Origin: an uncultured Ignavibacteria bacterium
GTDB taxonomy: Bacteria > Bacteroidota > Ignavibacteria > Tepidaquicellales > OLB5
Assembly: GCA_937873695.1 (NCBI GenBank)
Contig: CALMYL010000008.1
Coordinates: forward strand, 361,369-425,368
DNA length: 64,000 bases
Direction of reading: 5' to 3'
In this document: positions 28,810-36,781 of the stretch, one piece after another
How the letters are laid out: the number at the start of each line of letters is the position of its first letter
Numbering within the stretch: the stretch's first letter is position 1
Position numbers and translations under genes: made by a program
The notes under the pieces: model-generated
Database searches by the model: none
The model's input: only the letters and a program-made list of their open reading frames with translations
What the model was told of the DNA's origin: nothing

Positions 28810-30081
28810 TTACGCCGTTTCAGTTGTTTTAGACTGCAAGTTAACCAATATTTTCTTCAGGTAATACCACTCAAGGGCAAATATAAAAAATTCAGTAACT
28901 ACTGTTAATACTGCTGATGCTGTTATTCCGTATTTGGGGATCAAAACAAAATTCAGTACTGCATTCATTATCAATGCGTATAGCGTAATAAACATCACTA
29001 TTTTAAAATACCCCATTCCGTTTAGAATTATTCCTGTGAGATTGTTAAGTCCCATAGCAATTATCCCAATTGAAAGTATGCGCAGAATATTTACTGAATT
29101 TTCAAACTTGCCGGTATAAATGACAGTTATGATAAATTCAGCGAAAACAAATAGTATCACTGAACAAATGATACATATAATGCTTATCAGCGTTGCATGT
29201 TCTTTAAGGAATTCCCCGATAGAAGCCGGCTCCCTGTGTAATTCGGCAACCCTTGTAAAACCGCTCACAAGCAAAAAGGAAAATGCTATTGAAGAGGACT
29301 TAAATAAACCGTAAGCAATACTGTAGAACGCAGCCTCATCAAATCCGCGAAGTTTGGAGATCAGCAATATATCGATCTTATCGTAGAGCAGGTTGAAGAT
29401 CACTGCGATGCCAAGCGGCAATGAAATTGCCAGTATCTTTTTTATTCCTGAAAATGAAAAGTATTTGACCGAAATTCTGATATCATTTTTGCGAAGTAAC
29501 AATGCGGATATTAACAGGTTAAGCCCTGTCCCTGCAAACATAACTCCCAGCAGAATATTAACACTCATTGAATACAGGTATATACCCGGGATAAATACTG
29601 CTAAAATTAAAACCCTTGGAAGAACGAAAGACTGGAACTGCTTTTTGTATTCATTGATACCCGATAATGTTTTGTTATTAACAGTCACCAAAAAAGAAAC
29701 ATACATCATAAGTGAAATGATGATGAACAAAGTATATGGAATATCACTGTATACGACCAAAACTGCTGCTGAGCCCAGAGCGAAATATATTACAATTAAC
29801 AAGGAACCAAGAATGAATACCCGGCTGTATATTTCAGAAGCGATCTGCCTGTTTACCGCAATTTCACGCTGAATGAATATAGGCAATCCAAGATCAAAAA
29901 TTGATACAAGAACTATGCTTAAGGTAATAAGAGTTACAACCTGGCCATATATAACCGCCGTGAAATTGCGAGCCAAAAGCATCATAATGATAAATGAAAA
30001 GATCTTATCACTTAGATTGAGCAGGAATATATATTTGCTTCCCGCCAGTAAGCCTTTATATTTACTTAAATTAATTGCCAA
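28810..30081 (-). CDS. Oligosaccharide flippase (Wzx/MATE-MVF superfamily)
   Basis: 423 residues with about 12 hydrophobic helices spanning almost the entire length. The N-terminus LAGSKYIFLLNLSDKIFSFI and the helix-4 region LPIFIQREIAVNRQI are typical of the polysaccharide biosynthesis (RfbX/Wzx) family. The protein would move undecaprenyl-linked oligosaccharide across the inner membrane. It is the first gene of the 17-kb glycan operon; a 69-base gap separates it from the ABC permease upstream, with no clear terminator, so read-through is possible. The apparent start is TTG without a strong ribosome-binding site. Confidence 0.85.
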   Translation of the reverse strand: MAINLSKYKGLLAGSKYIFLLNLSDKIFSFIIMMLLARNFTAVIYGQVVTLITLSIVLVSIFDLGLPIFIQREIAVNRQIASEIYSRVFILGSLLIVIYFALGSAAVLVVYSDIPYTLFIIISLMMYVSFLVTVNNKTLSGINEYKKQFQSFVLPRVLILAVFIPGIYLYSMSVNILLGVMFAGTGLNLLISALLLRKNDIRISVKYFSFSGIKKILAISLPLGIAVIFNLLYDKIDILLISKLRGFDEAAFYSIAYGLFKSSSIAFSFLLVSGFTRVAELHREPASIGEFLKEHATLISIICIICSVILFVFAEFIITVIYTGKFENSVNILRILSIGIIAMGLNNLTGIILNGMGYFKIVMFITLYALIMNAVLNFVLIPKYGITASAVLTVVTEFFIFALEWYYLKKILVNLQSKTTETA

Positions 30082-30150
30082 GTAAGTAAAATTAACGATG
30101 TTTTTATGATTAATAAAGAAGAATTGAAGTGCCCTGTTTTAAAGAATCCT

Positions 30151-31026
30151 TCAGTCCTTCTTCTCGTAGGGAATGCCATCAGCTGCAGGTGGATTTGCCT
30201 TACCTATAAATCCTGCCAGTACTATTATAGTCAGTACATATGGCAGAACCTGAATGAATTGCGTTGGAATCCCTGAATCCTGGAACTGAAGTGTGAAACT
30301 TTCCGCCAGTCCAAACAACAGGCATGCCGCTGCCGCGCCCAATGGATTCCATTTCCCGATTATCATTGCTGCAAGTGCAATGTAACCCCTGCCGGCTGAC
30401 ATGCCGTCAGTAAAACTATGCTGATCCATTGCAAGCCATGCCCCGCCCAGTCCTCCCAGCGCGCCGCTGATAAGAACACCAATATATCTTATTCTGCTTA
30501 CATTAATGCCCAGTGAATCAGCTGCCTCAGGATTTTCGCCAACTGCTCTTAATCTCAGCCCGAAACGCGTTTTATATATCACAAAATATGTTACAGCCAG
30601 TATTACTACAGACAGCAGTAAAAAAAGATTAAATGGCAGGTTTAATGTTTCAAGTCCGGGGATACGTTCGGAATTACTGGAACTGCCGAACAGGAACTTG
30701 CAGAAAAATTTTGTTATGCCGAAAGCGAAAATATTCAGCGCTATGCCTGAAACAATTTGGTTAGCTTTAAAAGTTATGGTAACGATGCTGTGTATCAGCG
30801 ATATCAAAACTCCCGCAATTACTCCGCACAAAATTCCGAACAGGACATTTCCCGTGTAAAATGTACCTGTTGCCGCGGCAAAAGCTCCGCTTAGCAGAAT
30901 ACCTTCGAGCGCTATATTCACAACCCCGCCCTTTTCAGAATATACAGCTCCCAGGGACGGAAGAAGGTAGGGGATAGTTATCCTCAGCGTTTGTAATACA
31001 AATGTTATTGTAAGCAGTTCCTGCAA
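30151..31026 (-). CDS. Nucleoside-type ABC transporter permease (second subunit)
   Basis: 291 residues with about eight TM helices and the BPD_transp_2 signature. GAVYSEKGGVVNIALEGILL lies near the N-terminus, and the coupling region RFGLRLRAVGENPEAADSLG is where the subunit contacts the ATPase. AAMIIGKWNPLGAAAACLLF follows. The family includes NupQ/YufQ subunits that import purine or pyrimidine nucleosides with a BMP-type lipoprotein. It is the last gene of the four-gene transporter operon and begins at TTG 4 bases after the other permease. Confidence 0.86.
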   Translation of the reverse strand: MQELLTITFVLQTLRITIPYLLPSLGAVYSEKGGVVNIALEGILLSGAFAAATGTFYTGNVLFGILCGVIAGVLISLIHSIVTITFKANQIVSGIALNIFAFGITKFFCKFLFGSSSNSERIPGLETLNLPFNLFLLLSVVILAVTYFVIYKTRFGLRLRAVGENPEAADSLGINVSRIRYIGVLISGALGGLGGAWLAMDQHSFTDGMSAGRGYIALAAMIIGKWNPLGAAAACLLFGLAESFTLQFQDSGIPTQFIQVLPYVLTIIVLAGFIGKANPPAADGIPYEKKD

Positions 31027-31030
31027 ATTT

Positions 31031-32077
31031 CTATGTATTAGTCAGTTTGATCCGTTTATCGAATAACTTTGTGAACATAATTATCAGTAGTATAATTATG
31101 CCCTGTAAGATTGTAACAATTTCTTTCGGGACAAGTGTATTGACTGTTAAACCGCCGTACTCAAGTATTCCGAAAAATACCGCAACCAGAACGATAGCAA
31201 AAGGATTGTTACGCGCAATAAGCGCAACAGCAATGCCAACATATCCGGCATTTTCTGAAAAGCCAAGCTCGAAGTAATGCTTGTACCCATTTACAAAGTT
31301 CAGGCCTCCAAGGCCAGCAAATCCGCCTGCTATTGCCATTGCATAAACTGTAAGTTTCTTAATGTTCATTCCGGCGTATTCAGCAGCGTTTGCATTATAT
31401 CCCAAAGTTTTTATCCGGTAGCCAAATGGAGTTTTTTGAATCATATAATACATCAGACAACAAGCTGCAAGAGCGATAACAAAACTCAGGTTAAACGGTG
31501 AACCCTTGAAAAGACCGGTAATTAGATCAAATCTAAGCAGTACAGCATTTGGAGAGATTTCCGGGGTATGAATTGTCGCGGGCACCATATATACATTATT
31601 TACCAGGTAACTTACTACAGCAAGAGCGATAAAATTGAGCATAATTGTATTTATTACTTCATGTGAGCCGAATCTTGCCTTCAAATATCCCGCTATTCCT
31701 GCCCAAAGCGCTCCCGCCAGAAAACCGGCAATCACACAAAGGGGTATCAGTAAAATCCATGGCAAAGATACAAATGTAAATCCCGTCCATGCTGAAGCGA
31801 AAGCGCCAATTGTCAGCTGACCCTCTGCGCCGATGTTAAATAATCCCGCGCGGAACGCAAAAGCCACTGATAGACCTGTTAATACCAAAGGGGTTGCTTT
31901 AAATAATACCTGACCAATTCCGTATGTATTGCCCAGAGTTTCACTAAACAGTTTTATGTATACTTCAATTGGGTTCTGTCCAATAAGTGCAATTAACAGA
32001 CCCCCAATTACCAAAGAAAGAATTATTGAAATTACTGGACCCGCTGCAAAAAGAACATATTTATTCGGTTTCTTCAA
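31031..32077 (-). CDS. Nucleoside-type ABC transporter permease (first subunit)
   Basis: 348 residues, about nine to ten TM helices. It has the family signature SVAFAFRAGLFNIGAEGQLT near residues 69-88 and the coupling stretch PFGYRIKTLGYNANAAEYAG, resembling NupP/YufP. It pairs with the permease at 30151-31026 as a heterodimer in the inner membrane. It starts (TTG) 1 base after the ATPase gene, which implies strong translational coupling. Confidence 0.86.
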   Translation of the reverse strand: MKKPNKYVLFAAGPVISIILSLVIGGLLIALIGQNPIEVYIKLFSETLGNTYGIGQVLFKATPLVLTGLSVAFAFRAGLFNIGAEGQLTIGAFASAWTGFTFVSLPWILLIPLCVIAGFLAGALWAGIAGYLKARFGSHEVINTIMLNFIALAVVSYLVNNVYMVPATIHTPEISPNAVLLRFDLITGLFKGSPFNLSFVIALAACCLMYYMIQKTPFGYRIKTLGYNANAAEYAGMNIKKLTVYAMAIAGGFAGLGGLNFVNGYKHYFELGFSENAGYVGIAVALIARNNPFAIVLVAVFFGILEYGGLTVNTLVPKEIVTILQGIIILLIIMFTKLFDKRIKLTNT

Positions 32078-32078
32078 T

Positions 32079-33578
32079 TTAACTGTCCTTAACTCCCAGC
32101 ATAAATTCGCCTATTTCACGTTCATTTGTCTGCTTTGCATTTAATACTACTGCAAATTTGCCGTTGTACATTACTGCTATCCTGTCACTCAGTTTCAGCA
32201 GTTCTCCAAGATCTGAAGAAACCAGCAGTATTGCCTTCCCTTTTTTGCTTTCGCCAAGCAGGGTTTTATATACAAAGTTTGCGGCTTTTATATCAAGGCC
32301 CCGCGCGGGATGACTTACCGCAATTACATCAGTTTGTTTTGTCATCTCTCGTGCCGCAACTACCTTCTGCTGATTTCCCCCGGAAAGCCCCGATATAAGT
32401 GTATTATTATCCCGTGGTCTTATATCATACTCTTCTATCAGATTATCAGTGAAAGAATCAATTGCGTTTTTTTTAAGGAGCAGAGTGCCTGAAAATTGCG
32501 GTTCATTTTCTCTGCCAAGCAGAATGTTTTCTGAAAGGCTGTATTCAGCGACCATGCCGTGCTTATGCCTGTTGGCGGGAATGTGCGCTATTGCGGTGTT
32601 TCGGGTGATTTCCCTACCATTTATCTTAATACTCCCTGATTCAATTTTGCGCAGACCGCAAACAGCCTCAATGAGCTCGGTTTGTCCGTTGCCTTCAACA
32701 CCCGCAATACCAAGTATTTCGCCTGCTGAAATTTCAAATGATACATCTCTGACTGCAGGGAATGATCTTTCATTCTTTACCATAAGACCCGATACTTCAA
32801 GGATGATTCTTGCACCCGGATTATCAGTTTTTGAATCCTGCTGAATGAATTTCTCTCCGATAATTAATTCGGAAAGCTCGGTTCTGCCTGTTTTTGCTGT
32901 TTGCAGAACTCCGGTAACTTTTCCTCTGCGCAATACGGTTACCATATCGCTTACTTCAAGCACTTCACCAAGCTTGTGAGTAATGAGTATTATTGTTTTC
33001 CCTTCTTTTTTCAGTTCTCTTAAGGTTCTGAAAAGTTCATCAGTTTCCCGGGGTGTTAACACCGCTGTCGGTTCATCAAGTATCAGAATATCAGCATTCC
33101 TGTAAAGCAGCTTAAGTATCTCAATTTTTTGCTGTGTGCCAACAGGCAGTCTGCCTGTTGTTTCATCAAGATCTATACTGATATCAAAACTATTGAGGAT
33201 ACTTTTAACTTTCTGCCTGCATCTTCTTATATCTACAGTATCAAATGCACCTGTTATCTCATCACCCAGAATTATATTTTCAAGTACGCTAAGAGTACTT
33301 ACCAGCATAAAATGCTGGTGTACCATTCCGATGCCAAGCTTTATTGCTTCAGCAGGGGAGTGAATTGAAACATTATTTCCATTTATTGTGATGGTTCCTT
33401 CATCAGGGTGATACATACCGTATAGTATGTTCATCAATGTCGATTTGCCCGCACCGTTCTCGCCAACTAATGCATGAATTTCACCGGCTTTTACATTAAG
33501 GTCAACTGAATCATTTGCCTTAAAATTATCACCAAATGTTTTGGTGATACCGTTCATTTTAACAGCAAGAAGAACCAT
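32079..33578 (-). CDS. Nucleoside-type ABC transporter ATP-binding protein (two ATPase domains)
   Basis: 499 residues. The first domain has Walker A GENGAGKST, a divergent signature (LPVGTQQKIEILK) and Walker B ILILDEPTAVLTPRE. The second has GVEGNGQTELI in place of a full Walker A, LSGGNQQKVVAARE as signature, and VIAVSHPARGLDI at Walker B, where the usual catalytic Glu is absent. Such asymmetry is normal for NupO/YufO/RbsA-type duplicated ATPases. It powers the two permeases encoded just downstream. The start is ATG; a second ATG at codon 8 is also plausible. Confidence 0.88.
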   Translation of the reverse strand: MVLLAVKMNGITKTFGDNFKANDSVDLNVKAGEIHALVGENGAGKSTLMNILYGMYHPDEGTITINGNNVSIHSPAEAIKLGIGMVHQHFMLVSTLSVLENIILGDEITGAFDTVDIRRCRQKVKSILNSFDISIDLDETTGRLPVGTQQKIEILKLLYRNADILILDEPTAVLTPRETDELFRTLRELKKEGKTIILITHKLGEVLEVSDMVTVLRRGKVTGVLQTAKTGRTELSELIIGEKFIQQDSKTDNPGARIILEVSGLMVKNERSFPAVRDVSFEISAGEILGIAGVEGNGQTELIEAVCGLRKIESGSIKINGREITRNTAIAHIPANRHKHGMVAEYSLSENILLGRENEPQFSGTLLLKKNAIDSFTDNLIEEYDIRPRDNNTLISGLSGGNQQKVVAAREMTKQTDVIAVSHPARGLDIKAANFVYKTLLGESKKGKAILLVSSDLGELLKLSDRIAVMYNGKFAVVLNAKQTNEREIGEFMLGVKDS

Positions 33579-33650
33579 TATAATTTTGCTTTTTTAATAA
33601 TTTAATAATTTCAGAAAGAAAAAACGGGCGTTATTTCTGCTCCGACAAAA

Positions 33651-33710
33651 TCTTAGCGGCTAAAGCCGGCTACTGCTACCGTAAAAAACCACGACCTGAA
33701 AGTCGTGGCA
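33651..33710. repeat. Composite two-hairpin palindromic element (copy 1)
   Basis: CGGCT-AA-AGCCG at 33657-33668 and the hairpin CCACGACC/AGTCGTGG at 33689-33708. The same pair recurs at 40280-40330 and 41500-41551 in the other orientation. It sits between the BMP lipoprotein gene and the ATPase gene of one transporter operon, so it is probably transcribed. Confidence 0.75.
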
Positions 33711-33765
33711 ATTATTATATTTTAAGAAAATTTGTAATTTGGTTTTTGTTATTTGATATTTGAAT

Positions 33766-34782
33766 TCATTTCGTGGGAATCGTTATCTGACCGTCAATGA
33801 TCTCTTTTCTGATCAATTCTGCTTTTGTCCTTACGCTTTCAGGTATCATGTTTTTGTTCTTATCGGTATATGCGTAATCAACGCCTTTTGTATCCAGGCC
33901 AAATGTCTCAACCTTGCCTCCCTTGAATGTCCCTTCTTTTACTTGCCTGATCACTTCAAAAACCGAAACATCAACTACTTTTACCATGCTTGTAATAATA
34001 TAACCCGGCGCTTCATCGTTTTGGTCTGAATCTACACCTATTGCGAATTTTTTGGTTTCGCGTGCGGCTTCAAACACACCAAGTCCTGTTACGCCGGAGG
34101 CGTGATAAATAATATCAACCCCATCGTTATACTGACCCAGAGCAATTTCCTTGCCTTTGCCCGGATTCTTGAACGCATCACCTGTAACCCCCGCATAACC
34201 GATCAGTATCTGGCAGTTTGGATTAACATGCTTTACGCCGGCTTCGTATGATACCTGGAATTTTTTGATCAATGGCGATTCCATACCGCCGACAAATCCC
34301 ACTTTATTCGATTTTGTCATTAAGCCTGCAATTGCTCCAACCAAAAAAGACCCTTCTTCTTCTCTGAACTCAAGTGCAACCAGGTTTGGCGGTATAGTTT
34401 TAGATGGGTCAACAGTATAATCAACGCATGCATATTTTTTATCGGGGAATTCCTGCGCCATCTTTGTAATTTCATCTGTGAATATAAAACCGATACCGAA
34501 TATAATGCTGATATCAGAACGATTGGAAAATTGTCTGAGCGCCGCTTCTCTATCTGCGCCCGGACCCGGCTCAATATACTCGAATTCAATACCAAGCTCC
34601 TGTTTCGCTTTTTCCAGTCCCCTGTATGCAGCATCGTTAAATGATTTATCGCCCCTGCCGCCGACATCAAAAACCAATCCAACCTTAAATTTGCCCGTGT
34701 TGTTCTGAGTTGTTTCTTTCTTCCCGCAGGAAGAAACGAAAAACTGTGATACTATTAATACTAAAAATATCTTCTTTATCAC
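33766..34782 (-). CDS. BMP-family nucleoside-binding lipoprotein
   Basis: Start placed at GTG 34780-34782, giving 338 residues. AGGGG lies 7 bases upstream, and the protein then begins with a lipoprotein signal (basic MIKK, hydrophobic core, lipobox VSSC with Cys19). A longer reading from 34857 would put a palindrome into the coding region. The mature part matches the BMP/PnrA family: GLVFDVGGRGDKSFNDAAYR, SNRSDISIIFGIGF, KVGFVGGMESPLIKKFQVSY and a ligand-pocket segment IIYHASGVTGLGVFEAAR. These bind nucleosides outside the inner membrane for the ABC permeases encoded downstream. The 187-base gap to the ATPase gene holds a palindromic element, which may adjust transcript levels within the operon. 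Confidence 0.87.
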   Translation of the reverse strand: MIKKIFLVLIVSQFFVSSCGKKETTQNNTGKFKVGLVFDVGGRGDKSFNDAAYRGLEKAKQELGIEFEYIEPGPGADREAALRQFSNRSDISIIFGIGFIFTDEITKMAQEFPDKKYACVDYTVDPSKTIPPNLVALEFREEEGSFLVGAIAGLMTKSNKVGFVGGMESPLIKKFQVSYEAGVKHVNPNCQILIGYAGVTGDAFKNPGKGKEIALGQYNDGVDIIYHASGVTGLGVFEAARETKKFAIGVDSDQNDEAPGYIITSMVKVVDVSVFEVIRQVKEGTFKGGKVETFGLDTKGVDYAYTDKNKNMIPESVRTKAELIRKEIIDGQITIPTK

Positions 34783-34819
34783 TATATACCCCTGATTCTT
34801 ATCAAAAATCGATAGTTCT

Positions 34820-34845
34820 CTATCCCAAACTCCAGTTTGGGATAG
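34820..34845. repeat. Perfect hairpin upstream of the BMP gene
   Basis: CTATCCCAAACT and its exact complement AGTTTGGGATAG are separated by CC. The hairpin lies about 40 bases before the GTG start of the lipoprotein gene, in its likely leader or promoter. Confidence 0.7.
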
Positions 34846-34942
34846 TAAATACTGCAATCAATTGAATTAAACCTCTAATTTTTATCAAAATTACAGCATT
34901 TTTTTTACAGGTGCAATTACATAATGATTGAAAGAACAATTA

Positions 34943-35060
34943 TCTCACCCCTCAGAAGGAGTCCGTTGGCCTAAACCCCTCCTGGAAGGTGAAGGGAACA
35001 TAAAATCTTAAATTATTTCTCCCCTCTCCCTTTGGGAGAGGGGGTCGGGGGTGAGGGTCA
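34943..35060. repeat. Palindromic repeat cluster between divergent genes
   Basis: Contains a perfect hairpin CCCCTCTCCC-TTT-GGGAGAGGGG (35022-35044) followed by a G-rich tail (GTCGGGGGTGAGGG). Before it, at about 34943-34995, lies a partly symmetrical CCCCTC/GAAGG-rich stretch of the same kind. Repeats of this composition are widespread between genes in many bacteria. Confidence 0.65.
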
Positions 35061-35129
35061 CGGTGTTCAATCCATTAACATTCTTTTAACAGATAATTGT
35101 TATATTTGTAGTTCAAACCAAATTATTTT

Positions 35130-36674
35130 ATGAGAATTATACTAATATTACTTACGGCAATATTTGCCTTTAATACATATGCGCAGGAACTTAAAGAAGT
35201 GACAATTCTGCACTGGAATGACTTCCATGCGCGCAACCAGCCATATAAAGTGTCTAAGAAGGACTCAATTACCGGAGAACCGGTTTACTATTGGGTGGGG
35301 GGAGTTGGCAGCATGACCGGTTACTTAAATAAATACCGCACGCCAAATTCACTTGTGCTCAATGCAGGTGATGATTTCCAGGGAACACCTATTTCCAACT
35401 TTACACGCGGCAGATCGCAAATAGAAATACTGAATTCATACAATATTGACGCATTTGTTCTTGGAAACCATGAATTTGACTACAGCCAATACTCACTCGA
35501 TTCAGCGCTTGCACTGGCAAAGTTCGACTACCTTAGCAGTAATGTTTACATGCAGTCACAAAACAAACTTATGGGCAAGCCTTATGTTATCAAAGAAATT
35601 AACGGTGTGAAGTTCGGTATTATCGGGCTTACACTGCCTGACCTCTTTGAAACATCACTGCCTGCCAATGTTACTGATCTTGTTATGCTGAATGTTGATT
35701 CAGTGCTCACAGTTAATATTAAAGAAGTAAAATCAAAGGGAGCTGATGTTGTTGTTCTGCTTTCACACTCAGGACTTGATGAAGATAAAATGATCGCCGA
35801 AAAATTCTATGCTGATATAGATATTATTGTAGGCGGACACTCACACTCCACACTATTTAAACCTGTCCGCAAAAACGGTGTTGTCATTGTGCAGGCTGGT
35901 TCATACGGCAGAAATTTGGGAAAGCTTGACCTGAAAATAGATACCGAAAAAGATACAGTTACTGATTCATACGGCACGCTTATTGAAACTGTGCTTGATT
36001 CCGCAATATACGATAAAAATGCCGCCGCAAAAGTTGATAATCTGATAGCGGAATATCTTCCGCAATTGAGCGTTAAGATAGGAAAACTCGAAGTTGACTG
36101 GCGCGCATCATACAGCGATGAAAGCAATCTGGGGCAGTTCGAAGCGGATGCATTCAGAACAAAAACAGGCACTGATATTGGCTTTGTCAATGGCGGGGGA
36201 CTGAGGAAGAGCCTTCTGAAAGGAGATATACTGGTTGGTGATATTTGGGAGATAAATCCTTTTGGCAATGAGATACAAACCATTACTGTATCAGGCAAAA
36301 CCCTGAAACAGATGTTAAAGAATAATATTAAGATAAGACTTGAAAAAATAAGTAAAGGCGAGGGGGCTGAATTACTGCATAATTCAGGCTTAACTTACAG
36401 CTATGATTCAAAAAAAGCAAATGAGGGCAGCGATGATTTTATTGTAAGCATGAATGTTGGAAGGGCAGAAGTTAATGATGAAGCTATGTATACAATTGCT
36501 ACCAATAATTATGTTATCAGCCAGTTCAAAAAATTCTTTGGTGAAATAAGCGAGCCTATAACGCCCAAAGAAACTGGCTGGAACGACCGCGACCTGATAA
36601 TAGAAGTTGTAAAGCAAACGGGTGTGATAAATAACGTAGTTGAAAAAAGAGTGGTAGATGTTTCAAAACAGTGA
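35130..36674 (+). CDS. Secreted 5'-nucleotidase / 2',3'-cyclic phosphodiesterase family (UshA-like)
   Basis: 514 residues with a signal peptide (1-19, ending TYAQ). Two-metal calcineurin-like site: ILHWNDFHAR (Asp31, His33), AGDDFQG (Asp81), LGNHEFD (Asn113, His114), LLSHSGLDED and IIVGGHSHS. The C-terminal substrate domain (about 320-500) has GQFEADAFRTKTGTDIGFVN and WEINPFGNEIQTITVSGK. These enzymes strip phosphate from extracellular nucleotides. There is no T9SS sorting domain, so it is probably periplasmic. It is divergent from the BMP/Nup nucleoside transporter: the enzyme would produce nucleosides and the transporter would take them up (inference). TATATTTG at 35101-35108 may be its -7 box, and a strong terminator follows. 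Confidence 0.88.
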   Translation: MRIILILLTAIFAFNTYAQELKEVTILHWNDFHARNQPYKVSKKDSITGEPVYYWVGGVGSMTGYLNKYRTPNSLVLNAGDDFQGTPISNFTRGRSQIEILNSYNIDAFVLGNHEFDYSQYSLDSALALAKFDYLSSNVYMQSQNKLMGKPYVIKEINGVKFGIIGLTLPDLFETSLPANVTDLVMLNVDSVLTVNIKEVKSKGADVVVLLSHSGLDEDKMIAEKFYADIDIIVGGHSHSTLFKPVRKNGVVIVQAGSYGRNLGKLDLKIDTEKDTVTDSYGTLIETVLDSAIYDKNAAAKVDNLIAEYLPQLSVKIGKLEVDWRASYSDESNLGQFEADAFRTKTGTDIGFVNGGGLRKSLLKGDILVGDIWEINPFGNEIQTITVSGKTLKQMLKNNIKIRLEKISKGEGAELLHNSGLTYSYDSKKANEGSDDFIVSMNVGRAEVNDEAMYTIATNNYVISQFKKFFGEISEPITPKETGWNDRDLIIEVVKQTGVINNVVEKRVVDVSKQ

Positions 36675-36701
36675 AAAATAAAAAGTGAAAAGGCAAAAAA
36701 G

Positions 36702-36728
36702 AAAAGCAGGTAATTTACCTGCTTTTTT
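36702..36728 (+). terminator. Intrinsic terminator of the 5'-nucleotidase gene
   Basis: AAAAGCAGGTAA pairs with TTACCTGCTTTT and is followed by further T. It begins 28 bases after the stop codon at 36674. Confidence 0.85.
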
Positions 36729-36744
36729 GTTCTCCAAGCTTTTC

Positions 36745-36770
36745 GAACAAGGGGTTGCAACCCCTTGTTC
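36745..36770. repeat. 26-bp perfect palindrome
   Basis: GAACAAGGGGTTG is followed immediately by its exact reverse complement, with no loop. It sits between the nucleotidase terminator and the stop of the convergent PLD gene. Confidence 0.8.
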
Positions 36771-36781
36771 ATAAAATCCAT

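Noticed and set aside
34783-34857. Longer N-terminus of the BMP lipoprotein
   Set aside because: Would place a hairpin repeat and 25 unrelated residues before a clean lipoprotein signal; the GTG at 34782 has a good ribosome-binding site.
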